A stretch of DNA of 64,000 nucleotides from Carallia brachiata (lineage: Eukaryota > Streptophyta > Magnoliopsida > Malpighiales > Rhizophoraceae), in the NCBI GenBank assembly GCA_021464245.1, contig JADCRB010000162.1, positions 2,019,476 to 2,083,475 of the forward strand, written 5' to 3'. The position numbers and the translations under genes were made by a program. Below are positions 1-10,955 of the stretch, piece after piece. The number at the start of each line of letters is the position of its first letter. Within the stretch, counting starts at the first letter, position 1. The notes beneath the pieces were generated by a model that saw only the letters and a program-made list of their open reading frames with translations, made no database searches and was not told the DNA's origin.

Positions 1-3000
1 TGTTCAGCAATGAATAACGAGGAGATAACTGTGGAAAATACAGAGGGGGAATCAAGTGAAAACACAGTTACTCGTGATCATGCAGTAGAATGTAAGTCTT
101 CAGTTTTCTCTTGGTAATATATTTAGTCAGTTACTGGTTTGGTAAAATATTGCAGAAGCAGGATGTACTATGGTTATCTTTTCATACATGAATTACACCA
201 CATTTAGTCTACTTGCCTGTTGAGGTCAAGGCTCTATCGAGTTTGAGTTGAACTGCTCTCTTCTTGTCGTAGGATTGTATCTTCTGCTTGCATGTGCATC
301 ATTCATTTACGACTTGGATAACTTTTTCTAACTTCTGGTCTATTTATTCAATTTTCAGGCATGCGGATACATCTTAATGCTCGTGATTATCAGGTGTGGT
401 TTAGGCCCCACTGTATATCAACTTATGCCTGAATACTGTAGATATTTGTCATATTATCAATATTCCTCCTTCCCTTCCTTCCTCCTGCCTAGATCTTTCC
501 CTCTCAAAAACACATTTACACTAGCAACAGGCTTCGCAATCTGCAGGAAACTTCCCAATTATCAAGCTTCAGGAAACATAACAGATCTGAACAATTAGGA
601 ATCAGAATTCATAGCTCTTCATGTTGACAAGAAATACATTAAAGTGAAAGGATCCAAGTACAGATTTCCGTTTTTAGAGCACCATGTGTGAGACACATTT
701 TGGATAGGTCAACTAAATATAACATTCCTGATGCAATGTCCTCTTTTGAAAGGTGCAGCCTTTGCTACACTGAATAAGTTATATCTTGTGTTAGAGAATA
801 TTTCACTTGTCAAATACTTCCTTCAAGCTTCTCTTAACTTTTACTGGACAGTCACATTCCATCTTAGTCTTAATTACCTTTCATGTTTCAAGTTTTATTT
901 GCACAGATTATGGTTATGCGAGAATGCTAAAGCTGGTTGGCTGCTGTCTTTTATATGCATGTATATACGTGTATATATGCTTTTGTACATTCTAATTCTT
1001 ACAAAGTTGGACAGCAAATGGAAAGTATGTAAATTATGCTTCTTAACTTCTGTTTTCCTTTGAAGCTTGTGGGAAATGTAGAAAAATTTGAATATTTAAA
1101 ATCTGGAGTCTGCAGTTCTTTCTGTGAATTGATGCACAATAGTATCTTACTTGACCATGCCAAACCTTTTATATTCTAAAATAATAATAGGTAGTATGTA
1201 CACCAGCTCTAAATTTATTCCCTGTTGTCTCTCTCCCTCGTTCATATTTTCAAGTTTGTTTGTGTTTGTGTTTGCATTCCATCAAACAAATATCTTTCAC
1301 AGTTTAACAGTCTGTTTACTGTGCAGGGCAATTGGCAAGACAACATTGATCCTGACAATATGACTTATGAGGTTAGGGCTTTATTTATTTGTTTATTTAT
1401 TTTGTATATCATGGATCTCCCCCCCCCCCCCCCCCCCCCCGCTCTCTCTCTCTCTCCCTCCCTCTCTCTCCCTCCCCCTGACAACACACACGCACATATG
1501 CACACTCACTCACTCTAACCCCTTTGCTATGTCCGTATGTTCACTATGTCAATGGACCACAATTGTCATGTATTAAAAGAAAAATGTTCTTGTCTTGAAT
1601 TCTTTGCTCTTGCAGTTATGTGTTTGATAGATACCTTCGTGTTTTGGATAAATATATTGACCAACTGTATCCTTTCCAGGAATTGGTTGAATTAGGTGAG
1701 GCAGTCGGAACTCAGAGTCGAGGTCTTTCCCAGGAACTTATTTCTCTGCTTCCAATTTCGAAATACAAGCGCAGCTTCTTCTCAAGAAGGAAATCAGGAA
1801 GTGAGAGGTATAATTTGACCCGTATGCACGGTATAGTGATTTCCATTTTTTTTTTTTTTGCATGTGCGGTGATCCTCAATCTCTTTTGTAGATTTTGGAT
1901 CTCTAGCACTGCTGGTCCAAAATTTAGTTTTAACTGTTCAATTAACTGTGCCTGCTTTCTTCATCATCTTTTTCCTCTCCTTGTCTTCATTCACGTGGAG
2001 TTTCTCTTAACTTTTGAAGGCTTCTAATATAATCAACGATATAAAAATGATGGAAAGTATTGCGGGCATCAAGCCTTGATAGATTGAATTAGGAGCCTTA
2101 GGATTTGAGGTGCTGCAGATTAAGTTCTGAAGTCACCCTCAATCCAATCATTGCATTATAAACTTTGCTGCAACTCTTTTCTGCCCGCTTGATTAAGGTC
2201 TTGAAATTGTTCCATTTGAACTGCTCACTAGCTTGGTCAGTTCACCACCAACCTTGTAGCCTAATATCGTCTTAGAAGGTGAGACATGCGGTCGGAGGAC
2301 ATATTGTGCAAGGCTGCCAGTTGCTTAGATGGTTCAAATATTATCCAGTTCTCTATTTATCTATGAAAACATTCAGATTAGTAATGGGCACAAAGCTTAT
2401 GGGGATGGCATAGACAACATATTGCCTGGTGCCTATCACTAGGAGCTACCTCTTAATGGTTGATTGTTTTGTATTATTGAAGAGAAAATTTTCTAAATCT
2501 TCTATTATTTTCCACGTCTCATTTTTGAAAAATATATGTCAAGCTTTCATGTTTTGACTTTGAAATGGAGGTTTTTGCTTGTTAGATTGCCAATGACCAC
2601 ATAGGTCTGTGCCTTAGATTCGTGACTAGATACCATAAACACCATTCAAAATGCATAATATGGACAAGAACTTGCTCATGCGCAATTTTACCTTAGTCCA
2701 GTTATATCTAAATGCCAGAGAGTTATACGAAAGGGCAGAAGTTAATTAAGGGTTATGGTAATAGGGATTCGCACTGTGTAAGCGTATTTGGGTTTTGTGT
2801 GATTTGTGCATTCGGCTTATGCTCGTGGTTTGGATTTTCACACCTGTATAATGAGCTTATGGCTTGTAAACTGATCATTCATATTGCCAGCTACCCCTTT
2901 CTTCTTCTCGTTCTGTGGTTACATGATCTGGCCTTTTCCTTTTGTTGGAACTAGGTGTGTGATTTGCCAAATGGAATACAAGCGAGGTGATCGTCGAATC

Positions 3001-3209
3001 ACGCTACCCTGCAAACATGTCTACCACGTTGCTTGTGGGACACAGTGGCTTAGCATCAATAAGGTAGGCAATACATTAACATTGAAGATATAATGGTGGT
3101 AGTCCGTTTGCTTACACTTTCAAATGCTGATGATTCCGTCCGTTGATGCAAATGTCAGGCTTGCCCCATATGTTACACGGAAGTGTTCGGTGATGGGTCA
3201 AAATGTTGA
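1..3209 (+). CDS. BB: BIG BROTHER-like RING-H2 E3 ubiquitin ligase (5' partial)
   Basis: Exons visible: 1-91, 359-393, 1327-1371, 1680-1807, 2955-3063 and 3159-3209 (TGA). All splice phases agree and give 152 codons plus stop; the 5' exons lie off the window. The protein has an acidic stretch, then WQDNIDPDNMTYE, ELGEAVGTQSRGLSQELI, and a C-terminal RING-H2 (CVIC, LPCKHVYH, then CPIC) with all eight zinc ligands. This order is that of Arabidopsis BIG BROTHER. That family restricts organ growth by ubiquitinating its targets; the function here is inferred from homology. The ligase core is complete. The related BBR protein fits less well because the linker SKYKRSFFSRRKSG is more BB-like. Intron 3 carries a 22-base C run and a CT microsatellite. 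Confidence 0.9.
1419..1480. repeat. Poly-C plus CT microsatellite in an intron
   Basis: A run of 22 C (1419-1440) is followed by CT/CCCT repeats inside intron 3 of the BB-like gene. This is simple-sequence DNA and is not coding. Confidence 0.9.
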
Positions 3210-3498
3210 TAAATGTAGCAACGATCAACATGAAGAAGACAGGAGTTACGTTTTTCTTTTCCTTCAGTCTTGTTTGGGTGCTTTTTCTGCGTACAAAATT
3301 CTTTTGTTTTAGCCTTTCATTTCTTTTATAGAAGAAAAGGGAACATAACAGATATAAATAAAATGACCTCTCGGACAGGACATCTGTGGCTGCAAGTTCC
3401 TTGTTGGGTACATGGAAGGAAATATTATGTTACAGAGAAATATATGTAATAGGAAAGAGAATTGTCTCTTTAGAAGGGGAAAATTGTTTCCTTTGATG

Positions 3499-3973
3499 AA
3501 TAGTTATAAAATTCGGCCCGACCCGACTGATTGGATTGATGACCCAGCTATTGAACCGGGCCGAGTTAGTCAAACAATTGTTCGGACATTTGACTTGGAA
3601 AAACTCAGTTGACCTGGTTGGATTTTGGAAACCCAATTGTTGCAATGACTCAATTGAATGACTCAGTGGAATCAGATTAAGTTATTCTTTTAAGCAAAAA
3701 ATTTTAAAAAAGTTTAAAAAAGTGAAAGATTTTTATACATTTTAATGTCCTAAAAGAAAAAAAAAAGAAGATATTTTTTCTTTTATTTGGGTTTAAAAAA
3801 ATATATTATAGGAACAAGAGTTTACTTTTTCATATAGAATAAAACAAAAAAAAAAAAAATCTATTTTAAACATTAATTCGGTTGGATCAATCATTAATTT
3901 ACTAGTTGAATTGGTGATTCATTGATTCAGTCCTTTATCTGAGCCGTTCTTAGGATTGAGTTTAATAACTTTG
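3499..3973. mobile_element. hAT-like MITE (GGTTGAACCGG-type family)
   Basis: A 475-bp non-coding element. Its ends, AATAGTTATAAAATTC on the left and the complement of GAGTTTAATAACTTTG on the right, form imperfect inverted repeats. It is flanked by CTTTGATG (3491-3498) and CTTTCATG (3974-3981), an 8-bp target-site duplication with one mismatch, the length typical of hAT elements. The subterminal parts are rich in ACCGG/GACCCG-type words also seen in the elements at 24858, 30054 and 61941. It lies just downstream of the BB-like gene. Confidence 0.6.
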
Positions 3974-4559
3974 CTTTCATGTTCATCTAGTCTTGCTTAG
4001 CTACTTTTTTTGGTGGGGGGGGGGGGGGGAGAGAGGGAAGCGGATGGTGCGGATTAGGAGTGGCAATGGAGAGGGTCGGGGACGGGGATGCCACCCCCGT
4101 TCCCCGTACTCGTTTATTAACCTTATCCCCGTCCCCGGCGGGTATGAAATTTTAATCCCCGTATCCGTACCCGCTGGGGATCGGGGATCCCCATCCCCGC
4201 CCCATACCCGTCCAAATAAAAATTAAAAAAATTATATATTATACTATGACTTCCTCCACCATTTTTCTTTATTAAATTACTTGAGCTATACAATGTATTT
4301 ACACATCGATGAAAAACAAATAAAAACTCTTATGATTTAATCTCAATTATGAACCAAATTCTAATAACCTTGTGTCTGGATTTCGATTTTGAAAAGATAT
4401 ATATTCAAGATTCTTTAGAGGTAAACTGAGCAAAAAAAAAAACATAATCCCAATCATCTTAGACCAAAGAGGACATCTATAAGGGAAGTTGAACCGATAA
4501 AATAACTTCATTTATGAAAAATACAAGAATGACCTGGTGGAAGCGACTAATTGAAGGAG

Positions 4560-4790
4560 TAACATTCGAGTTCCATCTTTCACTTCATCAATCTTGATCT
4601 TCAGTTTGGGAACATTGACTTTCTGCAAAATAGAAAAATATATATAACATCTAAGATGTTTAAAATATTTTATGTCCCAATTTCAATTAAATTTTGGAAA
4701 AGACGTATCTCATCGGTGTCAATATCCTCATTTAACACGCAGTCTGCTATTTCTTCCATAACTCCAATCATACCACCTGTATGAAAAAAA
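4560..4790 (-). other. Exon-like open pieces of unknown origin within the hAT element
   Basis: Two short open stretches lie downstream of the CCDC22 pieces on the same strand. One reads GMIGVMEEIADCVLNED (about 4786-4700). The other starts at an acceptor-like AG at 4622 and reads KVNVPKLKIKIDEVKDG. I recognise neither, and they do not match the expected next CCDC22 segment. They may be a second captured gene fragment. Confidence 0.35.
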
Positions 4791-4931
4791 AAAACCTATA
4801 AATAAATCTCAACAAGTAGATATAAAAATATAAATAATGAATAAGTCATAGGAGGATAGTTTTCCAAAAAGGATTTAATTTTGAGAAGGGAAACCCCCCC
4901 CAAAAAAAAAAAAAAAACTACCATATCTTAC

Positions 4932-6597
4932 CACTGATACTCCAATTCTGCAATTCTATGCTTTCTAGCATCAACTTGCTCCTTAAACTGCTCAAGGTGA
5001 AAGTCAACTGGATGTTTATCATCAAATGCCATTTCTACTGCTGCTTTTAATAATTGCAACTCTTCCTCAAGATGACGAATTTATGAAGTCCATTCCCCGG
5101 TGAAAACCTTTTCCTGATTTTTCAATTTTTTCATCACACATTGTATCTAGTAGAATAAAAAACATGACCAAGAAACATCATTAGCATTGATGTTGTACAT
5201 TTCAAACAACCCGGGGGGAGGGGGATTGGGCAGCTTGGACATTAGTAACAAGGGTTAAGCACTAATAGCATATCAATGACATTATACCCTACATAAACAC
5301 AACAGCAGTTACATTCAAATAATCTTAAATGTACCTCGGATGGCTCCTCACAAAAAGAAGCCACTTTCTGAACATTCTTCTTGTCTATGTCAGCAGTATT
5401 AGCTTCATTTCCACATTCATCCCTTAGTAAGTTCCCTTCTTCAGCAGAACAATTTTCACTTACTGCAAAAGGTTGTACATCCCTGCTGAACTCTGGTTTC
5501 TCTGGCCCACTGAACAATCCAACTCCATCTGCAGTGTTAGGCAGCTCTGGCGCCACAGCATGACGACTAAGATTGTTTAATGTTTCTTCATGATCATTAA
5601 TATCTAGTCCTTTGTTATTAGCCTCCTCTATCGAGCCCTCCAAATTGTTAGTAAATTCACCTTCTTCCATTGGATCAACAGATCTTTTAGAAGACTCGGA
5701 AAGCCTTTCCACCAAGAACGTTATTACCTTAAACAAGTCCTCTTCGGATGGATACAGGAACTGCCGTAAGTAGCACATATAGTCTGTTCTAAGCATAATT
5801 TCAAAACAAAAAGGGTAGCAGCCACCAAAATGATAGGAAAAGGCAGCAAATTGAACAAAAATTAGTTTATTACATCAAGTTCCCCATGTCATCCCTTAAA
5901 GAACACAAATAAACTGTAAATCAATTACTGTTACAACGGCAACAAGGTAAACTTATTTCTGATCCACCGAGTTCTTAAGAAACTTGAATTGGAAAGGAAA
6001 ATCTCCAATTATATTCAATCTTAAATGAAAATTTTACCTCGCCCCACGTCAAAAAGCGAGCATCTTTACCAAATAACAAACTAAATTCTCACAAAAAAAT
6101 CATCTTTATTGCTGGACATAGGAAAAAAATAAAGATAAATCCCAGAATAAAAAAAAAACCCCAAAAATTGTTACTTTCTTTGATTTTCTTTCAAGTTTCC
6201 CAGCAACCAAACACGACTGGAAAACCAAAATCATGTTATTTCATCAAAGAATCATTTGCACAAGATCACACATATGCAACAAAAAAAAAAGAAAAAAAAT
6301 GGAAAATACCTTATAGTAGTTCATGTCCCTAGTAAAACCCAGTCTCGTAAAAGCCAAGGCGAGGTCCGTACAGATCTTGAACTTGTCGACCATTGGATCT
6401 GGGAGAGAAGTAGGCAGCAGCGAAGACAACGCCGTTTCATCGATGAGGATCATGCACTGAGCAGAGACGGAGACCAAGGCTTTCGGCGTCAAGCCTCAGA
6501 TCGAAGCGATCCCTTTTGGGATTTCCACTCCGAATTTCTCCAATGACCTCAATAGCACCATCTCCTCCGACTCGCACTCAGACTCCGACAACTCCAT
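4932..6597 (-). pseudogene. CCDC22: Captured CCDC22-homologue fragment inside hAT element
   Basis: Three exons can be read on the minus strand: 6597-6310 (ATG at 6597), 5760-5335 and about 5146-4932. Exon 1 encodes an N-terminal CCDC22/NN-CH-like domain (SLEKFGVEIPKGI, then SSLLPTSLPDPMVDKF), and exon 2 continues in phase with FLYPSEEDLFKVITFLVERL. Exon 3 has coiled-coil sequence (LKAAVEMAFDDKHPV, then FKEQVDARKHRIAELE). CCDC22 is a Commander/CCC-complex subunit that acts in endosomal recycling. The copy is broken: a TGA at 6498-6496 replaces an expected CGA (Arg), exon 3 is frameshifted, and the C-terminal exons are missing. It lies wholly inside the hAT element's TSDs. Confidence 0.8.
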
Positions 6598-6959
6598 TGC
6601 TAATTTCTTCTTACAACACAAAGCACAAGAAGGCCTGTTTGTTTGCAGAAATTAAATTTACAAAACAATTGTTTTCGGGTTTCCAAAGCTTTCAACTTTT
6701 AGTTTTTTCTAATCATAATTTCACGAAATAAAAAAAAAAAAATTGTTTTAGTGCGTTGCGAGGGGTGTTTGCAGTGTTCCTTCACTTTTTATCCTTTATA
6801 TGAGTTTGGAGCAAGAAAAAAAAAGTTTAGTACAAAAAAAACAGGGATCGGGGCGGGGATCCCCGATCCCTGGTCAAACCGACTTGACCCCATCCCCGTC
6901 GGGGCGGGGCGGGGCGGGTACCCGCGGGGATGGGGATTTTTGCCATCCCTAGTGCGGAT

Positions 6960-9900
6960 TGATCCATATTGCTGTTGTTGTGGGTGGTGGGGGGAGGAAT
7001 GGGCCTCCGGGGTTGGACCACATGGCCAGTGTCCGACGATAGGGGAATCGTCAAGCCGTGGGCCATGGAATGGGGGGCCGCAAAGTGTTAATCCACTATT
7101 ATACTATTCAATGGTTGTGCTGTGTTTTCATATGGAATCAACAGACCCAGCCAGCAAGCATCAGTTAACTATACAAATGAACAACCCAATTGATTTAGGC
7201 CCGTTTTGATGCTCTGGATGGATGGTGTGAGTCAAATCAATCTCCTTTTGTGTTTACTAAAGTAAGGTACTACCGTACTACTACCAAAGCAAATGAATCT
7301 CATTATTCGATTTTAGTCTTGGTTTTGTCCATCTTCTATTTTGGGTTTGTATCTATTTTGCTTCTCACTTAACATTAATTAAATTGAACTAATTTTTTTT
7401 AAAAAAAAAAAAAGAGATCTCTATGCTTGAAATTTTAAAAATTAATGTTAAAAGTATTCTTGATTTGTTGTCGGTCCAATACATCTAGGTCAAAGTTTAT
7501 TGGTTATATCCTGATTATTATTATTATTACTATTATTATTGTTATTATTATTAGGGGCTGTCGTGAATGTGGTTGGTTTATTGGTGTTGGTACACACACG
7601 GCATAATAAGGTTGGCTTTATTTATTAGTTTATTATTTTTATTATTTTTATTTTTTTGTGGGTTGGCTACTTGGCTCTGCTCTCCTGAGGCTGAAGATAT
7701 CCAGTGCGAAGCATAACTAATTCCTAACTTGGTGCTTCTCAAAAAGTCAGAACATTGTTAATTTGGAATAGCTGGGTGGGTAACATGAATCCACCGTCCA
7801 AAATCCAAATCCTAAGCTACCCACCACAACATTTTAGTGCACTTGGTTTGCTTGCTTGCATTGGTTGAGGTAATGCAAAAATTGTATGGCTGGCCTTTAG
7901 AGGCAAAAGTTAAAAAAAAAATAAAAAAAAAATAAAATTTCAGTTTTTCACTTATACTTGTAAGCTAAAGGCCGAGTTTTACTTTTACATTCCCAATCAT
8001 TTTACAGTCCTTTATAATCAGGCGTAATTTTTCGGCAAAATTTCTTCCAAAAAAAAAAAAAAAACTTAATAGGAAAGGGCTGTTTTTGCCCCAGACACAC
8101 CCCGAAAAAAAAAAAAACTGAAAGTCAATATCTGCCATTTTTCTTTTATAACTTCATACAGCCAGCTAGGCATTGTTATTATTATTATTATTTTTTTAAC
8201 ATAGGAATATAGTTATTAGTACAGTAAGTACAGTTAGTCATCTCGTCTCACGGTTTCAAGCCTTCAATTCTCCCTCTCATTTTTCCAACCGCAACAAGTA
8301 GGAAGATAAAAATTACAAACCCAAATGTTACGTGTGCTGAATTTACGTACCAAGCTGCAAACTCAGATGACGTGGAAGCATTAAATATTAATATTTATGT
8401 AAAAAGGAAAATGTTTGGTATATACATTTTATTTATAAGTGGTACACACATATAATATAATAATATTTTTTATTATTTTTTAAAAAATTTCTCGAAGGAA
8501 AAAATATTTTTTACAATAAATCTGATATATGTCTACCATTTATATTTGAGTATCACATATCTAAATTTAAATTTAAATTTTATAAAAAATAAGTAATATA
8601 ACATTTCTCGACACTCGGCTCAGTACACCATGTTCAGTGCACCAGGCCGGGTCCCATTACAGATATGCCAAATTACAAGCTAGTACTGTCTGGTCCTCAT
8701 ACCGGCTATGCAAAGTTCATGGAGAAGCTATATTAAGTTTAGTCCAAAGCTCGCTTATTTTTCCCATCGGAACCGCAGCTTAATAGCATAAAATCCTGTG
8801 GAATTCGGAAAAAGATCTGTCTAATACTGCAACTTCCATTTCCCTCAGAAGAATGTTTTTGTGGCCAATCAGGCTTAATGGTTCTACATGAGATTTACTT
8901 TCTATAAGCATAACATGATTCCTCAATTAATAAACATTGTATATAAGTACAGTAAGTACATGTTCTCGTTGAATATACTCTGATTACCAAATGTACTTGT
9001 GCAAAGTTGACCAATTTAAATAAATGCATAATACAGGCCATTCCAAATGTGCCTTCTTGAGAGAATCTCAACCAACATGTCCTAAGGAAAAAAATAACAA
9101 AAAAAGGCAGGCCATACAAATGATCAAGCCACGTCAAAGCAAACACGAGCAGCTGTTCCCACGTCCGCATTGAATTCGAGTTCTTGTGTTTGTATTTGTG
9201 TCCTCTTAAGTCTTAACAAATGGCGATCTATTTATTGTGATTGCGAAAGATTGTGATGTAGTGTTTAATTTTAAATTTGATAATTACCGTGATCTTCAGT
9301 GGTAAAATTGCAATCGGTCCCATTAGTACTCATAATAGATTTGCCTCTTTAAAATTGGTTGAATGAGGCGTTATAAACGTGATTTATTTTAGACTTAGAC
9401 TGTATATCTGATGGTAGATAATTTACAGTAAATTTTTTTTGTTATTAAAAAAATATGGGTGGCTGTTTTTTTTATTTTTTTTAAAAATTATTTTCCCATT
9501 CCTATTCCTTGATCCTCTTGTAAAGGTTGTTATACATTGGATGTGATGCCCGGAACGAGAGGAGAAGGTGGCACCCCGTAACGTTTTGTGCCATTCCATC
9601 CATGAATTGAGCTTAAAAGATGTGCACTGTCAACGCATCATGTGTGTCAATTGACAATTACGTTGGAGAATTCTTCGCCATCCCCAGATAACATTCAATT
9701 ATAAATGTCAATTAGTTCTAAAAACTTTACAGTGGCAAACTAGCAAACGTAGATTTCAACTGAAAATGTCGTCACTTTCCATGTATAGTTTTTTTTTTTT
9801 CATAAAGGAGCAAAGGTTTCTTGCTCCTAATCCGTATAAAACAATAGGTGGTCTCGATTAAGTTTGCTTATCATATAATCACATCGCTTATTAAAGTCAA

Positions 9901-10890
9901 GGCAAGGGCTTACCAAGCTCTTGCATGCAGCACTGACTTCAAGGAATAGAGGCTACAGCTATTACTAGGTTGTTTTGCAAAGAATTTATCAGAGCCATTC
10001 CTGAAAATTAAACTATATAATTGTTGTCATATACACGCGTAAATATCATTTACATCTCTAAGATTTGACCTTTTTAAAAAAAAATAATAATCGAGGGTTG
10101 GTTTCTTGTGCCATTTAGGTTACTTCACCGACAGCCGGCGATTACTGAATCAAATTAATACGTAACATATCGTCAAAATTGTTTTAATTGAAAGAAATAA
10201 TTTGACACCTTGTTTGAAAGGCCCTTAAGAACTGCATTCAAGCACATGGGAGGAGTATAGTAGCAGTGTCTAACAAACCCAACTCGCAATATTTTTTAGG
10301 AATAAAATACAACACCAAAAGATTTATGTTAGAATTTTTGTTAAAATGCAATGACACTATAAAAAAGTGCTGTCTTTTTTTTTAATTATAAAAAATATTA
10401 CGATAATTATAAAAATTTAAAACCTATTTATGTTCACGCAAAATTTCTAATGGTCCTTTTTTTTTTTTTTTTTTTTTGGGTGCAAGCATCTGCAATTTGA
10501 CTTCAAGTTTCCGTCCACATCATTTTAATTTTATCCCCATCGCGTCATCTACAGCCTTTGTCAAAGGGGGAAAGAAAAAGACGGCAAAAAATGAAAAAAA
10601 AATCCCACATGTTCACTGCAGACGCGTTTAGAGAGGCTATTAAGCCCATGGGGTGCCTTACCAACTCTACTAGTTGACATTTCCCCTGTCCTTACGTACG
10701 ATTGTTGAGATATGCAGTGGGAAACAACGAATGGGTCAATGACAAAATTAAGGAAAAGACGAGGCAAACTGGGAAGCTTATGCGGCAGTGAGATTGGAGT
10801 AATATTATTTCAGTAGCCATTGTCCAGCTGTAACCTGTAATTGTCAATTAACAAACATCATCTTTGTCAACCAAATGATTGAGAAGATGG
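6960..10890. other. Intergenic AT-rich region, no gene recognised
   Basis: No coding region with protein-like composition or splice structure is visible. The region contains a TTA/ATT microsatellite (7514-7552), many homopolymer A/T runs, and the upstream region of the extensin gene at its right end. Confidence 0.6.
7514..7552. repeat. (ATT)n microsatellite
   Basis: Near-perfect trinucleotide repeat of ATT with two interruptions. Confidence 0.9.
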
Positions 10891-10900
10891 TATATAAATA
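10891..10900 (+). promoter_or_regulatory. TATA box of extensin gene 1
   Basis: TATATAAATA lies 65 bases before the ATG at 10956. This is the spacing expected for a plant TATA box with a short leader (about 35 nt). Confidence 0.65.
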
Positions 10901-10955
10901 GGGATTAAACATCGCTGGTCACTACGCCACAAACAAACTCTGAAGTCCTCAGGAG

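Larger units (their letters stand above)
4055..6951. mobile_element. Pack-type hAT element carrying CCDC22 gene pieces
   Basis: A 2,897-bp element flanked by perfect 8-bp direct repeats GTGCGGAT (4047-4054 and 6952-6959). The ends are TAGGAGTGGCAA on the left and TTGCCATCCCTA on the right, which is a hAT-type terminal inverted repeat. Just inside both ends lie GC-rich arrays of GGGGATCC/CCCCGTCCCC motifs in otherwise AT-rich DNA. The interior (minus strand) holds exon-intron pieces of a CCDC22 homologue and no recognisable transposase, so the element is non-autonomous. Introns are retained, so capture was at DNA level. A second, more decayed member of the same family lies at 16388-17658. Confidence 0.85.

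Noticed and set aside
4000..4226. Arg/Gly/Pro-rich frame in the hAT left end
   Set aside because: It crosses the element border and arises from GC-rich subterminal repeats.
6751..7209. 152-residue frame over the hAT right end
   Set aside because: It spans the element's end and flanking DNA; no family motifs.
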